Shown here: positions 42,900 through 51,193 of the stretch, piece by piece
Numbering within the stretch: the first letter of the stretch is position 1
Layout of the letters: every line of letters starts with the position of its first letter
Source: JBIYSM02 sp044759095
GTDB lineage: Bacteria; Bacillota; Bacilli; Brevibacillales; Brevibacillaceae
Assembly: GCF_044759095.2 (NCBI RefSeq)
Contig: NZ_JBIYSM020000012.1
Location: 28,504 to 92,503 of the forward strand
DNA: 64,000 nucleotides
Direction: 5' to 3'
Notes under the pieces: model-generated
What the model was told of the DNA's origin: nothing
The model's input: only the letters and a program-made list of their open reading frames with translations
The model's database searches: none
Position numbers and translations under genes: made by a program

Positions 42900-43475
42900 T
42901 TATTCATCGAACCGGGAACGAAGAATCTCACCGAACAGGCAGGATGACGCGGCTTCCTCAGACCAGGTGTTTATCGTCGTGTGAAAGAATGTGCGCACGG
43001 TATCGGCCGCTTTCATCAGCTCCTGACGGGTATGACAGCGCGTCCGCATAAACGGACATCGGCCGACAATGTCCGCTCGCTGCTCGAAATGATGAAAATG
43101 AACAAGCAAGCTCTTCACATGGTCGAAGGTTTCCTCCCAGGATAACGGTTTGTTGGGCGCAGCTGTCTGATGCTCTTCGCTGCCAGAGCTTACCTGCGTA
43201 AGGCAAGGGCCGACATCAGTCAAATCAAGCCGGTATGCTTTGTTCAACAAACCGCTTTCTGTCATGGTATTGGCCCAAGGCAGCGGTTCGAAACCAATGC
43301 TTTCGATCAGTTGATGCGCTTCCATGAAAGGCGTCATGACGACCATACGGCCACGGCTTGCAAGCTTGGAAAATCCGTGTAGAAATACTTGACCGACGGC
43401 GCTTGCGCCATATTCGGGGCGAAATGAAGCAATCCACATGACCGTTTCCTCTTCATCATCATCCGGTTTGGCCAA
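42900..43475 (-). CDS. Protein of unknown function, probable C-terminal remnant
   Basis: 191 residues from a TTG inside the previous ORF, without a convincing ribosome binding site. I do not recognise the family. The start is abrupt (AKPDDDEEETVMWIASFRPE reads as mid-protein), and upstream in this frame a TAA follows after about a dozen codons. Later parts look folded (GRMVVMTPFMEAHQLIESIG, KSLLVHFHHFEQRADIVGRC), with several Cys and His. It sits at the left edge of the accessory island, next to the des promoter. It is most likely the 3' end of a truncated gene; a short real gene is possible. Confidence 0.45.
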   Translation of the reverse strand: MAKPDDDEEETVMWIASFRPEYGASAVGQVFLHGFSKLASRGRMVVMTPFMEAHQLIESIGFEPLPWANTMTESGLLNKAYRLDLTDVGPCLTQVSSGSEEHQTAAPNKPLSWEETFDHVKSLLVHFHHFEQRADIVGRCPFMRTRCHTRQELMKAADTVRTFFHTTINTWSEEAASSCLFGEILRSRFDE

Positions 43476-43833
43476 ATATTTGCTGTAAACCAGATTTTTC
43501 TTCAGTTTCCATTATTTTCAGCACGGTCTTTGGACCCATATCAATTTTGACATGATATTGATGTGTGACTCCACCTATGCTCCAAGTTAATGTCCTGCTG
43601 TACCCATCACACACTACAAAGTCTGGTGGAATGGTTATTTCATCAGATAGAAAATTTTTATCCAGCAATTTTTTTGCTAAATTGGTAAATACTCGTTTTG
43701 AGACTTTTCCTTCGTAACAACTGTTAATGCCTACGTCAATAAAAGTGAATCTGCCTTCTGGGAATAGTTTAATCTTGTAACTCCCTCCCCAATAACCACC
43801 ATAGAAATCCAGTGAAATCCATTCAACATTCAC
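43459..43833 (-). CDS. Hypothetical protein
   Basis: 124 residues from GTG 43833 (GGGGGAG 6 nt upstream). The frame also runs to 43863 but those codons lie in a repeat. No family recognised. It contains WISLDFYGGYWGGSYKIKLF and RTLTWSIGGVTHQYHVKID, a beta-rich pattern with no signal peptide or membrane segment. It overlaps the following remnant by 17 nt. Its start lies 22 bases from a 31-bp repeat that also flanks the next gene. Confidence 0.5.
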   Translation of the reverse strand: MNVEWISLDFYGGYWGGSYKIKLFPEGRFTFIDVGINSCYEGKVSKRVFTNLAKKLLDKNFLSDEITIPPDFVVCDGYSRTLTWSIGGVTHQYHVKIDMGPKTVLKIMETEEKSGLQQIFGQTG

Positions 43834-43854
43834 CTGTTTCTCCCCCTGAGATCT

Positions 43855-43885
43855 CGTCGACAAGTGACAGGCACTTCATAACCCA
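43855..43885. repeat. 31-bp direct repeat, copy A
   Basis: Identical over 31 bases to 45622-45652. Inside is AAGTGACAGGCACTT, whose arms AAGTG/CACTT form a small palindrome like those of REP elements. A 20-base version occurs at 46255-46274. Confidence 0.8.
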
Positions 43886-44045
43886 ATAGAATCAAAGGAT
43901 AAGTAAAATAACTCTTATTCGAATATCAATAAAAAAAGCTCCATGTAATAGACATAGAGCCCACTTCCCGTTTGATAAAAGGTATGAAAGATATCATTTT
44001 GATTAAAAATAATAGGGAATCTCTTTCCATTTTTCATATTTACAA

Positions 44046-45479
44046 TCAAGGGATACCTATTATTACTTTTGTTATATTATCACCTTTATCTATTTTCAAT
44101 GGATATTTCACAATTTCATTAACAAAATCATTCGGAACATACAATTTACTATTAAAAACAATAGGTTTTGCTTGGATCGGAACTTCTGTACCCTCTAACA
44201 TTAATTTTGATAAAGGAACTATCTTTCCATCTACTAGTGCTGTTGATTTCGAGACAGAAATTTCAATTTCAGTTCCATCTTTCTTAGTAATAGTTGCAGT
44301 GTATGGTTTTTGAATGTAATTGAAGGTATCGCTCATTCCCCTAACAATTGGTTCGATAGGTAGATAGAGTAACCCTGATCTGTAGATAGGAACACCTTGA
44401 TTATGATCTATGATCTTCCCATCTACAATCATAGAGTATGTAGTGTTTTGGGGAAGTTTACCAGAACCCATTGAGCTGATTACTGGATTTTTTTGCCCTG
44501 GATAAAGAAATAATTCATTTTTTGTTCCATCTAATTTCATCCGATAACGAATTACATCATTTGATCCTGTATGTTTTTTACTATAATAAAGCCATCCACC
44601 TGAAATCGTTAACCCTGTGTGATGTCCATCTTTAGATAGTAATTGACGACTAGTTCCGTCTTTTTTCATTCGATAAAGACTATTATTACCTCGACTATTA
44701 ATATTTTGTATCTCTTTAAGGTCTATACTAGTAAAGTAAATCCAATCCCCAAATTCATTGAAAGAACCAACTAAATCCTCTATTAATTGTCTATGGATCT
44801 TACCATCAGTAGATAGCTTCAGCAAACCACCATTAGCTAAATTATAAAAAATATTTTTCCCACTTTCGTCAACAATCATGAACGTAACAATATACTTTTC
44901 TTGACGTAACTTTGTTTTTTGAGAACCATCCAATTTCATTTTATATATTGCATTGCCAACACTGTAATAAATCCAATTACCCACTACGTTGAGATTATCT
45001 GATATTCGATTTTCTAATACGATTTTCTTTTTGTTATCTACACTATGTTTGTAGATTTTAGAACCACTATTAGGATTTATGTAGTACATCCAATTCCCAA
45101 TAACATTTAATTCTTCACCACCAACATTGTATGAGTATGAAGCTGATCCATCTATTTTAACTCTATTGATCCCACCAAAAAAAGAAAAATAATAAAGCCA
45201 ATCCCCTACTAGATTTAGATTTGTTCCAATTCGTCCGTTTGTTAGTTTTTTTAGGCCAGTTTTGTCAGACTTCATTTTATAAATTGACCGATTATTAGAT
45301 TTCGAATTATTATCAACAAAATATATCCAACCATTTCTTTCTATTTCAAATCCTACATCTCTGTTATTTGCAGATGTATTTCCTTTCTCTATACTTTCTG
45401 CCGACACATTATCAACTGTGTTAATTAAATTCAATAAGAGCAAGATACAAAGCACGATTTTCAAAGATTGTTTTTTCAT
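44046..45479 (-). CDS. Secreted DUF5050-like repeat protein with C-terminal stalk domain
   Basis: 477 residues from ATG 45479 (GGAGGATTAT upstream). Signal peptide at residues 1-28 (KKQSLKIVLCILLLLNLI, cleaved near VSAES). Residues 50-330 are six or seven repeats of about 45 residues with NxVGNWIYYxxxxxxxIYKMKLDGS, the DUF5050/WD-like propeller pattern. Residues 350-477 resemble the copper-amine-oxidase N-terminal-like stalk domain common in Bacillales surface proteins (VDGKIIDHNQGVPIYRSGLL). The gene is much richer in A+T than the core genes and is bracketed by the 31-bp repeats, which suggests acquisition. Function unknown. Confidence 0.75.
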   Translation of the reverse strand: MKKQSLKIVLCILLLLNLINTVDNVSAESIEKGNTSANNRDVGFEIERNGWIYFVDNNSKSNNRSIYKMKSDKTGLKKLTNGRIGTNLNLVGDWLYYFSFFGGINRVKIDGSASYSYNVGGEELNVIGNWMYYINPNSGSKIYKHSVDNKKKIVLENRISDNLNVVGNWIYYSVGNAIYKMKLDGSQKTKLRQEKYIVTFMIVDESGKNIFYNLANGGLLKLSTDGKIHRQLIEDLVGSFNEFGDWIYFTSIDLKEIQNINSRGNNSLYRMKKDGTSRQLLSKDGHHTGLTISGGWLYYSKKHTGSNDVIRYRMKLDGTKNELFLYPGQKNPVISSMGSGKLPQNTTYSMIVDGKIIDHNQGVPIYRSGLLYLPIEPIVRGMSDTFNYIQKPYTATITKKDGTEIEISVSKSTALVDGKIVPLSKLMLEGTEVPIQAKPIVFNSKLYVPNDFVNEIVKYPLKIDKGDNITKVIIGIP

Positions 45480-45621
45480 ATAATCCTCCAAATAATAATA
45501 TCTGAAATATCTTACCAAAATTAACTATATTCTGTCATCAAAAATGATAGTCTTCACAATGAACTTGCTGATCGGTTCCATAATTTGGTTTCAATCCAAA
45601 AATAGGTTTGCAATATTTTAT

Positions 45622-45652
45622 TCGTCGACAAGTGACAGGCACTTCATAACCC
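45622..45652. repeat. 31-bp direct repeat, copy B
   Basis: Exact second copy of 43855-43885 in the same orientation, 1767 bases away. It ends at the stop codon of the glycosyltransferase remnant. Confidence 0.8.
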
Positions 45653-46254
45653 TATTTCCAGACGCGGCGGAGCTTTAGCCATTCTTGAAGGTATCCCCAT
45701 ACGGACACAGGGCTCATGATCATCTGATAGCAAAGGACGTAAGCGATAAAACCCCACCAATTCCGTCTGATTTTCAGATTCAACGTGCGAAAGACGTATT
45801 TTTGATAGCGGTACAAGATGTAATTTTGTAATAGCGCCAACGGGAGCACCAAGAGTGTGGCCGGTCCAACTATCCAGAAGTATCCGAAACAGGCCGCAAG
45901 TAGACCAGGAATCCAGCAGAACGTGTAAACGATGTCCAGGTATGGCATGATCAGATTGTATCCAGATAAGAAACGGGTGAACATAATCGGGTGCTCCCAG
46001 GGCTTGATCACTTTCAAAGCCTCAATCATCCCCCTGGCCCAGCGGCTGCGCTGCCGGAAAAAGTGTTTGAATGCTTCTGGCACGTCGGTAAATGCCACAG
46101 CCAGCGGTTCAAAATACACCCTACGGTTGGTCCCAAGCAAACGCCAAGTCAATACAATATCTTCTCCGATGGCATCCGGCCACCCACCAATTTCTCGAAT
46201 AACCTCCGTTTTGTAAAGCGAGAAGGCGCCTTGCGCCACAAGCGTTCCTTGGTA
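45652..46254 (-). pseudogene. 5'-truncated family 2 glycosyltransferase
   Basis: The C-terminal about 200 residues of a processive GT2 enzyme: AQGAFSLYKTEVIREIGGW, GEDIVLTWRLL, the (Q/R)xxRW-type motif FFRQRSRWARGMIEAL, then membrane helices. This is the poly-N-acetylglucosamine/cellulose synthase-like family. The upstream catalytic domain (DxD region) is missing. The frame enters a short repeat at 46255-46274 and beyond it reads as unrelated sequence up to 46386. Length is about half of normal, so it is non-functional for synthesis. Confidence 0.7.
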
Positions 46255-46274
46255 TCGACAAGTGACAGGCACTT
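46255..46274. repeat. Partial copy C of the 31-bp repeat
   Basis: 20 bases (TCGACAAGTGACAGGCACTT) identical to the central part of copies A and B, exactly where the glycosyltransferase reading frame breaks off. Confidence 0.75.
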
Positions 46275-46409
46275 TGAGGGATACGCCGCCCCTCTTTGCT
46301 ATTTCCGCCAATACATCTCTACTATTAGTCTTTCCTGACCAACAGTGAGCAACACTCCACATGTGTCGAGTGACCAGTGATAACAAGCTATACGATATGC
46401 CCCAATCGT

Positions 46410-46435
46410 GAAAAGCCCTACTCTCAGGGCTTTTC
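46410..46435. terminator. Terminator of the restriction-modification gene
   Basis: GAAAAGCCC and GGGCTTTTC form a 9-bp stem with an 8-nt loop. It follows the minus-strand stop at 46447, and its own arms supply the T-run in both directions. Confidence 0.7.
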
Positions 46436-46446
46436 TCATGTTTTAT

Positions 46447-48879
46447 CTATTCACCTTGCTGAGCAAACTGTATCTTTGATCTTTCCATTTCAATAAAACT
46501 ACTTATTTCACTCCATCCATACAATCTATCAAAGAATTGTGAAATAAATGTTTCATCCAGATTACCTTGTTGATTAATTGGTAGTAAAACCTTAAGTTCT
46601 CTTACTTTATTAGAATAACATTTTCTTCCGTATGAATATCTCCATCTCATTCTATTAAGTCTTGAAGCAAGGAAAAATATAGTAGATAGACTTAAATTAT
46701 CTTTTAACGGTGCTATTGTAACATTGTCATAAGCAGCAATATTGAAGAAATGATAATAAGTGGTTAATGGAAATGAACCGTCTCCAGCAATAGTAAAACA
46801 ATGATTATACTGATCTTCTAATTGTATGTCGTAAAAACCCACAATTCCGTTATCCTCGGTTTTGCAGGATACTAACGGTATATCGCCTTCATAGAAATCA
46901 GAAATTGCGTGTACTACACCAGAAGTCACGTCTCCCTTAATAAAGTCGGTTAAGTCAAAAAGTTTAAATGCATGTGGTGGTGTAATGTCAGAAATCGAAA
47001 GATCAGGCGCTTTTAGCGTTAATCTTACTCCTGATTTTATTAAATAAGCCAAGTACTCTCTGAAATACTGGTCTGCACCATCAGCCATTTCTTCAAGTGT
47101 AGGTTCTTTCTCATCAAGATATACTTCAGGCATAAGTTCTAAGAATGAATCATTAAAATCGATCGGACATGTTTTAACAAACTCAGGTATGTTCTTGTTT
47201 ATAGCTGATTGGTCATACAAGTGCATCTTAAGATCATTTTTCAATGTTTCTAAGTCATTTGGTACTCTATCAGATGGTAACCTTTTCCCTTTACTCTTAA
47301 TAAACCCATCTGAATTAACTTTTGACCAAAATACATTACACCCTTGGGGGTGTGGGATTCCCTTTTTGATAAATATCCCTACTGTTCTAGTTCCTACGGG
47401 GTAAAATAAATCTTCAGGGAAAGTCAGTACGGCTAATAGAGTATTGCTTTGCAGCAATTGTTTTCTCCACTCTTTTAAGACTCCACCCTTAATCATTACC
47501 GATGTAGGTACAATAGCAAATAAGGTACCACCATCTTCCATTTGGTCTAAAGCATGTTGTACAAATTTATGCTCTTTTTCAGTCTCACTCTTTTTGGAAA
47601 ATGGGGGGTTCATTAAGACTTTTGTAACTGGTTTTTCGCCTGGTGTATTAGAGTAAACAGCTGTTTCAATTCCATTAATTGTTCTCTTAACAAGGTGGAC
47701 TGGAAAGCAATCATCATTTCTAATGTTACTTTTACCATCACCTCTGAAAATCATATTTACTATTGCTAATGCGGTTACTATTGCATCCTGCTCGATCCCA
47801 AAAATTTTATGTTCTTTAAACGTCTGAACTTGTTGTTGCGTAGAGTGTTTTCTAACATAGTCAAATGCTGCTACAAGAAAACCACCTGTACCACAAGTAG
47901 GGTCATATATAATGTCTGTATGCCTTATATTTAAGACTTCACATGCAAACTGAGTAATATGTCTGGGAGTAAGTACTATTCCAATATCCTTTGCTCCGTT
48001 ACCGTATTTAAGGAAAACCTCATAAAATTTTCCTAGTACGTCTGTTCCAGAATTCATAGCTGCTTTAATATCTATTTTTTGCAACAAAAAGTAAGTCTTT
48101 ATTAATGCTTGGTGGAATTTCCTTTTGGCATTTTCCATTTCAGGTAGCGTTAGCTTTATACTTTCGTAAAAACCTTCCTTGTTATGTCTTCTAAGAACTT
48201 GTCTAGCTCTTGAATTAATGCTATCTATAAAAACCTCAATATCAGCTCTAAAATCAGGTCCCCCCGCACCTACCAAAGATAATAGTAAAGCAGAGATAAC
48301 TCGTGCGCGAGCATCTTTGTTAATTGATCCATTATGCATCTCTTCATTAATTGCTTCAGCGGTTTTAATAAGCATTTTCTCTTCAGGAATTAAGTCTTGT
48401 AATGCGGACGTTCCACTAGCAATTAATTGTTCCGCTCTGTCTTTAGTTATTAAACTAGTAATTTCTTCTCCTCTATAGGTAATAACCTTATATGTTCCAT
48501 CAATATCAAGAAATGCGTTTTTTACCAACATTTCGTTCGGTTCAGTTCCAGCTACCCCAGTAACAATTTTCGCTTTTATAACACTGGACTGATTAATTTG
48601 ATTTCCGTATTCAATAGCTTCTCTAAACGCTAATTCTAAATCTGCAGTATCTGCCTTAGCCTCAATAACCCAAAAATCTAATTCATTAAGCTTTACTACA
48701 AACTCAGGTTTCTGATTTACTAATTGTTCTCTTATTTCACTATGATTCAGACATTCTTGTTGATAATAAACTTCACCATTTGTATCTAAACTCGGATTTT
48801 TCACGTTCCATCCAGCATTTTGTAACTCGGTTTTGATCCAAGCGTATGAACGATATTCTGAAACTCTAACTCTTGGCAT
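46447..48879 (-). CDS. Fused restriction-modification protein (nuclease, N6-adenine methylase, target recognition)
   Basis: 810 residues from ATG 48879 (GAGGTG upstream). Residues about 40-120 resemble the type I restriction N-terminal nuclease (LDFWVIEAKADTADLELA, with Glu73-x-Lys75). Residues about 260-560 are an N6-adenine methylase of the HsdM/type IIG kind (YDPTCGTGGFLVAAFDYV and catalytic NPPF in VLMNPPFSKK). The C-terminal 200 residues look like one HsdS-type target-recognition domain (IPLVSCKTEDNGIVGFYD). No helicase motif is seen, so a type IIG/IIB-like enzyme is more likely than type I. AT-rich like its neighbours; part of a probable defence island. Confidence 0.82.
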   Translation of the reverse strand: MPRVRVSEYRSYAWIKTELQNAGWNVKNPSLDTNGEVYYQQECLNHSEIREQLVNQKPEFVVKLNELDFWVIEAKADTADLELAFREAIEYGNQINQSSVIKAKIVTGVAGTEPNEMLVKNAFLDIDGTYKVITYRGEEITSLITKDRAEQLIASGTSALQDLIPEEKMLIKTAEAINEEMHNGSINKDARARVISALLLSLVGAGGPDFRADIEVFIDSINSRARQVLRRHNKEGFYESIKLTLPEMENAKRKFHQALIKTYFLLQKIDIKAAMNSGTDVLGKFYEVFLKYGNGAKDIGIVLTPRHITQFACEVLNIRHTDIIYDPTCGTGGFLVAAFDYVRKHSTQQQVQTFKEHKIFGIEQDAIVTALAIVNMIFRGDGKSNIRNDDCFPVHLVKRTINGIETAVYSNTPGEKPVTKVLMNPPFSKKSETEKEHKFVQHALDQMEDGGTLFAIVPTSVMIKGGVLKEWRKQLLQSNTLLAVLTFPEDLFYPVGTRTVGIFIKKGIPHPQGCNVFWSKVNSDGFIKSKGKRLPSDRVPNDLETLKNDLKMHLYDQSAINKNIPEFVKTCPIDFNDSFLELMPEVYLDEKEPTLEEMADGADQYFREYLAYLIKSGVRLTLKAPDLSISDITPPHAFKLFDLTDFIKGDVTSGVVHAISDFYEGDIPLVSCKTEDNGIVGFYDIQLEDQYNHCFTIAGDGSFPLTTYYHFFNIAAYDNVTIAPLKDNLSLSTIFFLASRLNRMRWRYSYGRKCYSNKVRELKVLLPINQQGNLDETFISQFFDRLYGWSEISSFIEMERSKIQFAQQGE

Positions 48880-49086
48880 GATACACCTCATTTTTGCTTA
48901 AATAATCCAGAATATTATACCACATTAATTACCGTTTTTACTCCCAAATATTCTTGGGGATTTAATTTAAATGATGTGTTTCGGTGCGGTATTAGTTATG
49001 AACAAACATAGAATTGTCAACGCCGACTTTATTTTGACCCACCATCGCCGGTTTAAAATTGACCCACCCGGCGATTTTTTAGTGGA

Positions 49087-49846
49087 TTAGGTGGTAGAGG
49101 GGGAGCCGTAGGCCCCAGTCCTCATCTTTTCACGAAGTCGGTAACTGTTCCCCCTAATGTTGACGATATGGGAATGGTGTAAGAGCCGATCCAGAATAGC
49201 TGTGGCAAGTATCGGATCGCCCATCAGTTCTCCCCATTCACCAAAACTCTTGTTGCTGGTCAACAGAATGCTCCCTCTCTCGTATCTTGCGCTGACAACC
49301 TGGAAAAACAGGTTGGCTGCCAAACTGTCAAACGGAAGGTAGCCAATCTCGTCAATAATGAGGAGCTTTGGCCGAATATAGATTCGGAGTCGTTTATCCA
49401 GCCTGTTTTCCACGTAGGAAATCCTCGATGAGATGCGATAGACTGACAAAGTAAACGGATATCCCTTGCGAGATCGCTTCTACCCCCAACGCCACCGCTA
49501 GATGACTTTTCCCTACGCCAGGAGGCCCTAAGAATAAGACATTCTCGTGTCGGGTAACGAAAGTCATCGTGGCCAACTCTCGAATCATTCGTTCGTCAAT
49601 GCTGGGTTGGAAAGCAAAATCGAACTCCTCCAGTGTTTTTCGATAAGGCAAGTGTGCGAGCTTGGTACGTACCTCCATGTTCCGTTTTTGACGTTCCGAG
49701 ATCTCTACATCCAGCAGCATGTTCAGAAAGGATAGATAGGTGGGCTGTCCATGACTTGCTGCTTCCAAGTGGGCATCCAGAAGCAGAGCCGCTTGCTGAA
49801 GCCCAAGTTCCTCGAGTCGAAATCGTGCCTGCTCCAGTTCGATCAT
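49087..49846 (-). pseudogene. istB: IstB-like ATPase, frameshifted
   Basis: Two frames together give a complete IstB. The first (49394-49846) has the N-terminal helical part and Walker A FLGPPGVGKSHLA. The second (49087-49449) has Walker B LLIIDEIGYLPFD and the C-terminus ILDRLLHHSHIVNIRGNSYRL. The join near 49411-49421 lacks a few bases compared with the usual LIEDLxxAYxENRLDKR. The start ATG overlaps the istA stop by 4 nt. The element probably cannot transpose by itself unless frameshifting occurs. Confidence 0.8.
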
Positions 49847-51066
49847 GCTCCCACCCCTGTCAGCTGCTCATAGACATCCAGCGAACGCACTTCCACTTGC
49901 TGCGATGAAATCTGTCGGGCTTGCGGACGTGGATAGGCATATCCTTGAGCGGTCGTAAGACCTGCATACTGGTTTTCGCAAAAAACCGTTGAACGGGATC
50001 GATAGACCTTTTGGTGGCGGGCAATACATGTGCCGTCGACCCAGATTTCTACCCACCCATTCACTTCTCGCACGGTACCCTCACGTCCACTGTACCTCCA
50101 TGGAACCCCATACCGCACCCCATCGTAGCTGACAAATCCGTCTCGACTAACCTGTCTCGGTTCATGCAGGTATTTTTCCCACCGATCAGCGGAAGGGATC
50201 GGTGACAGATGCTCCTCACGGAGTCTGTCAGTAGGCCGTTCGCCGGTTGTTCCATGGATACGACAGTTAATCCGTTCGCACCAGTGTAGGGCTTGTTGAT
50301 TGAGATCCTGTAAATCAACGAAGCGTTTGCCAGGAAGAAAGTTGTATTTTACGTATTGAACGCCTCGTTCCACTTTTCCTTTTGTTTCGGGACGTCGTAC
50401 TTTACATACTTTTGGAACAAGCCCAATTGCCGCAGCAAAGTCGGCAAAAAGCGAATGCCAGCGGGGTTTTCGATCGTCTCCCATGCCCAGTACGACTGTT
50501 TTCATCTGATCGGTCAGCATTACTTTGGGGATACCCCCAAAATATTCAAATGCGTGGATCAGGCAGCGCAGAAAGCTATGGATGTCACAACGCTTGGTGA
50601 ACTCGATATACGTAGCACGAGAGTACCCCAATACCATGACAAATACCGGCACTTTTCGGACGTTTCCGTCCTGATCGACGTAATCACACAGTCCCCAGTC
50701 CACCTGTGCGTATTCACCAGGTTTCGTCTCGTAACGAAGAACAGCGGGCACTTGTTTAGGAGGACGGAAGTCCTTCACATAATCTTTCAAGATAGTACGT
50801 CCCCCGGTATACCCCTTCTCTCGTAGAAGCTCGAATAAAACTTCACAGTTATAGATACCCTCTTGGAGCCGTTCCTGCAGGAACGGTTTGAACGGATCAA
50901 GCTTGGACCCACGAGATTTACGGGTTCCTTTTTCGGGGATGAATTCCCCTCGGAGATATCGGCGAACGGTATTTCGGGAATGCCCCGTTTGACGGGCAAT
51001 TTCACGAATACTCTTGCCTTCTGCCCTCATGGTATGTAACGATATCACTATCCCACTCCTTAGCAT
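49843..51066 (-). CDS. istA: IstA-type transposase (IS21 family)
   Basis: 407 residues from ATG 51066 (GGAGGGAGA upstream). N-terminal helix-turn-helix (GKSIREIARQTGHSRNTVRR). The DDE/rve catalytic core has Asp in YAQVDWG, Asp in LTDQMKT and Glu in ETKGKVERGV. A C-terminal beta domain follows. Full length for the family and apparently intact. Confidence 0.92.
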   Translation of the reverse strand: MLRSGIVISLHTMRAEGKSIREIARQTGHSRNTVRRYLRGEFIPEKGTRKSRGSKLDPFKPFLQERLQEGIYNCEVLFELLREKGYTGGRTILKDYVKDFRPPKQVPAVLRYETKPGEYAQVDWGLCDYVDQDGNVRKVPVFVMVLGYSRATYIEFTKRCDIHSFLRCLIHAFEYFGGIPKVMLTDQMKTVVLGMGDDRKPRWHSLFADFAAAIGLVPKVCKVRRPETKGKVERGVQYVKYNFLPGKRFVDLQDLNQQALHWCERINCRIHGTTGERPTDRLREEHLSPIPSADRWEKYLHEPRQVSRDGFVSYDGVRYGVPWRYSGREGTVREVNGWVEIWVDGTCIARHQKVYRSRSTVFCENQYAGLTTAQGYAYPRPQARQISSQQVEVRSLDVYEQLTGVGA

Positions 51067-51193
51067 GTGTCTCCCTCCGATCATTAACTTGGCCGTTAAT
51101 ACCGAAGGGGATATATTCGCTAAGGGTGGGTCATTTTCTTTCCGGCGAACCTGGGTCAATTATATCCCGGCGGTGACATCATTACCGATTAGA

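Larger units (their letters stand above)
49015..51178 (-). mobile_element. IS21-family insertion sequence
   Basis: A 2164-bp element bounded by related ends: TGTCAACGCCG at 49015 and, inverted, TGTCACCGCCG ending at 51178. Each is followed inward by repeated TTGACCCA/TGACCCACC boxes, the multiple-repeat ends typical of IS21. It carries istA and a frameshifted istB. No clear target-site duplication is visible. It separates the restriction-modification gene from the PD-(D/E)XK gene and ends 15 bases after the stop of the latter. Confidence 0.85.

Noticed and set aside
43855..46274. The repeated AAGTGACAGGCACTT cores as a CRISPR array
   Set aside because: Only three copies with spacings of about 1.7 and 0.6 kb and genes between them; not CRISPR-like.
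49015..51178. A short target-site duplication at the IS21 ends
   Set aside because: Flanks read ...CATAGAAT and TCATTACC..., which do not match.
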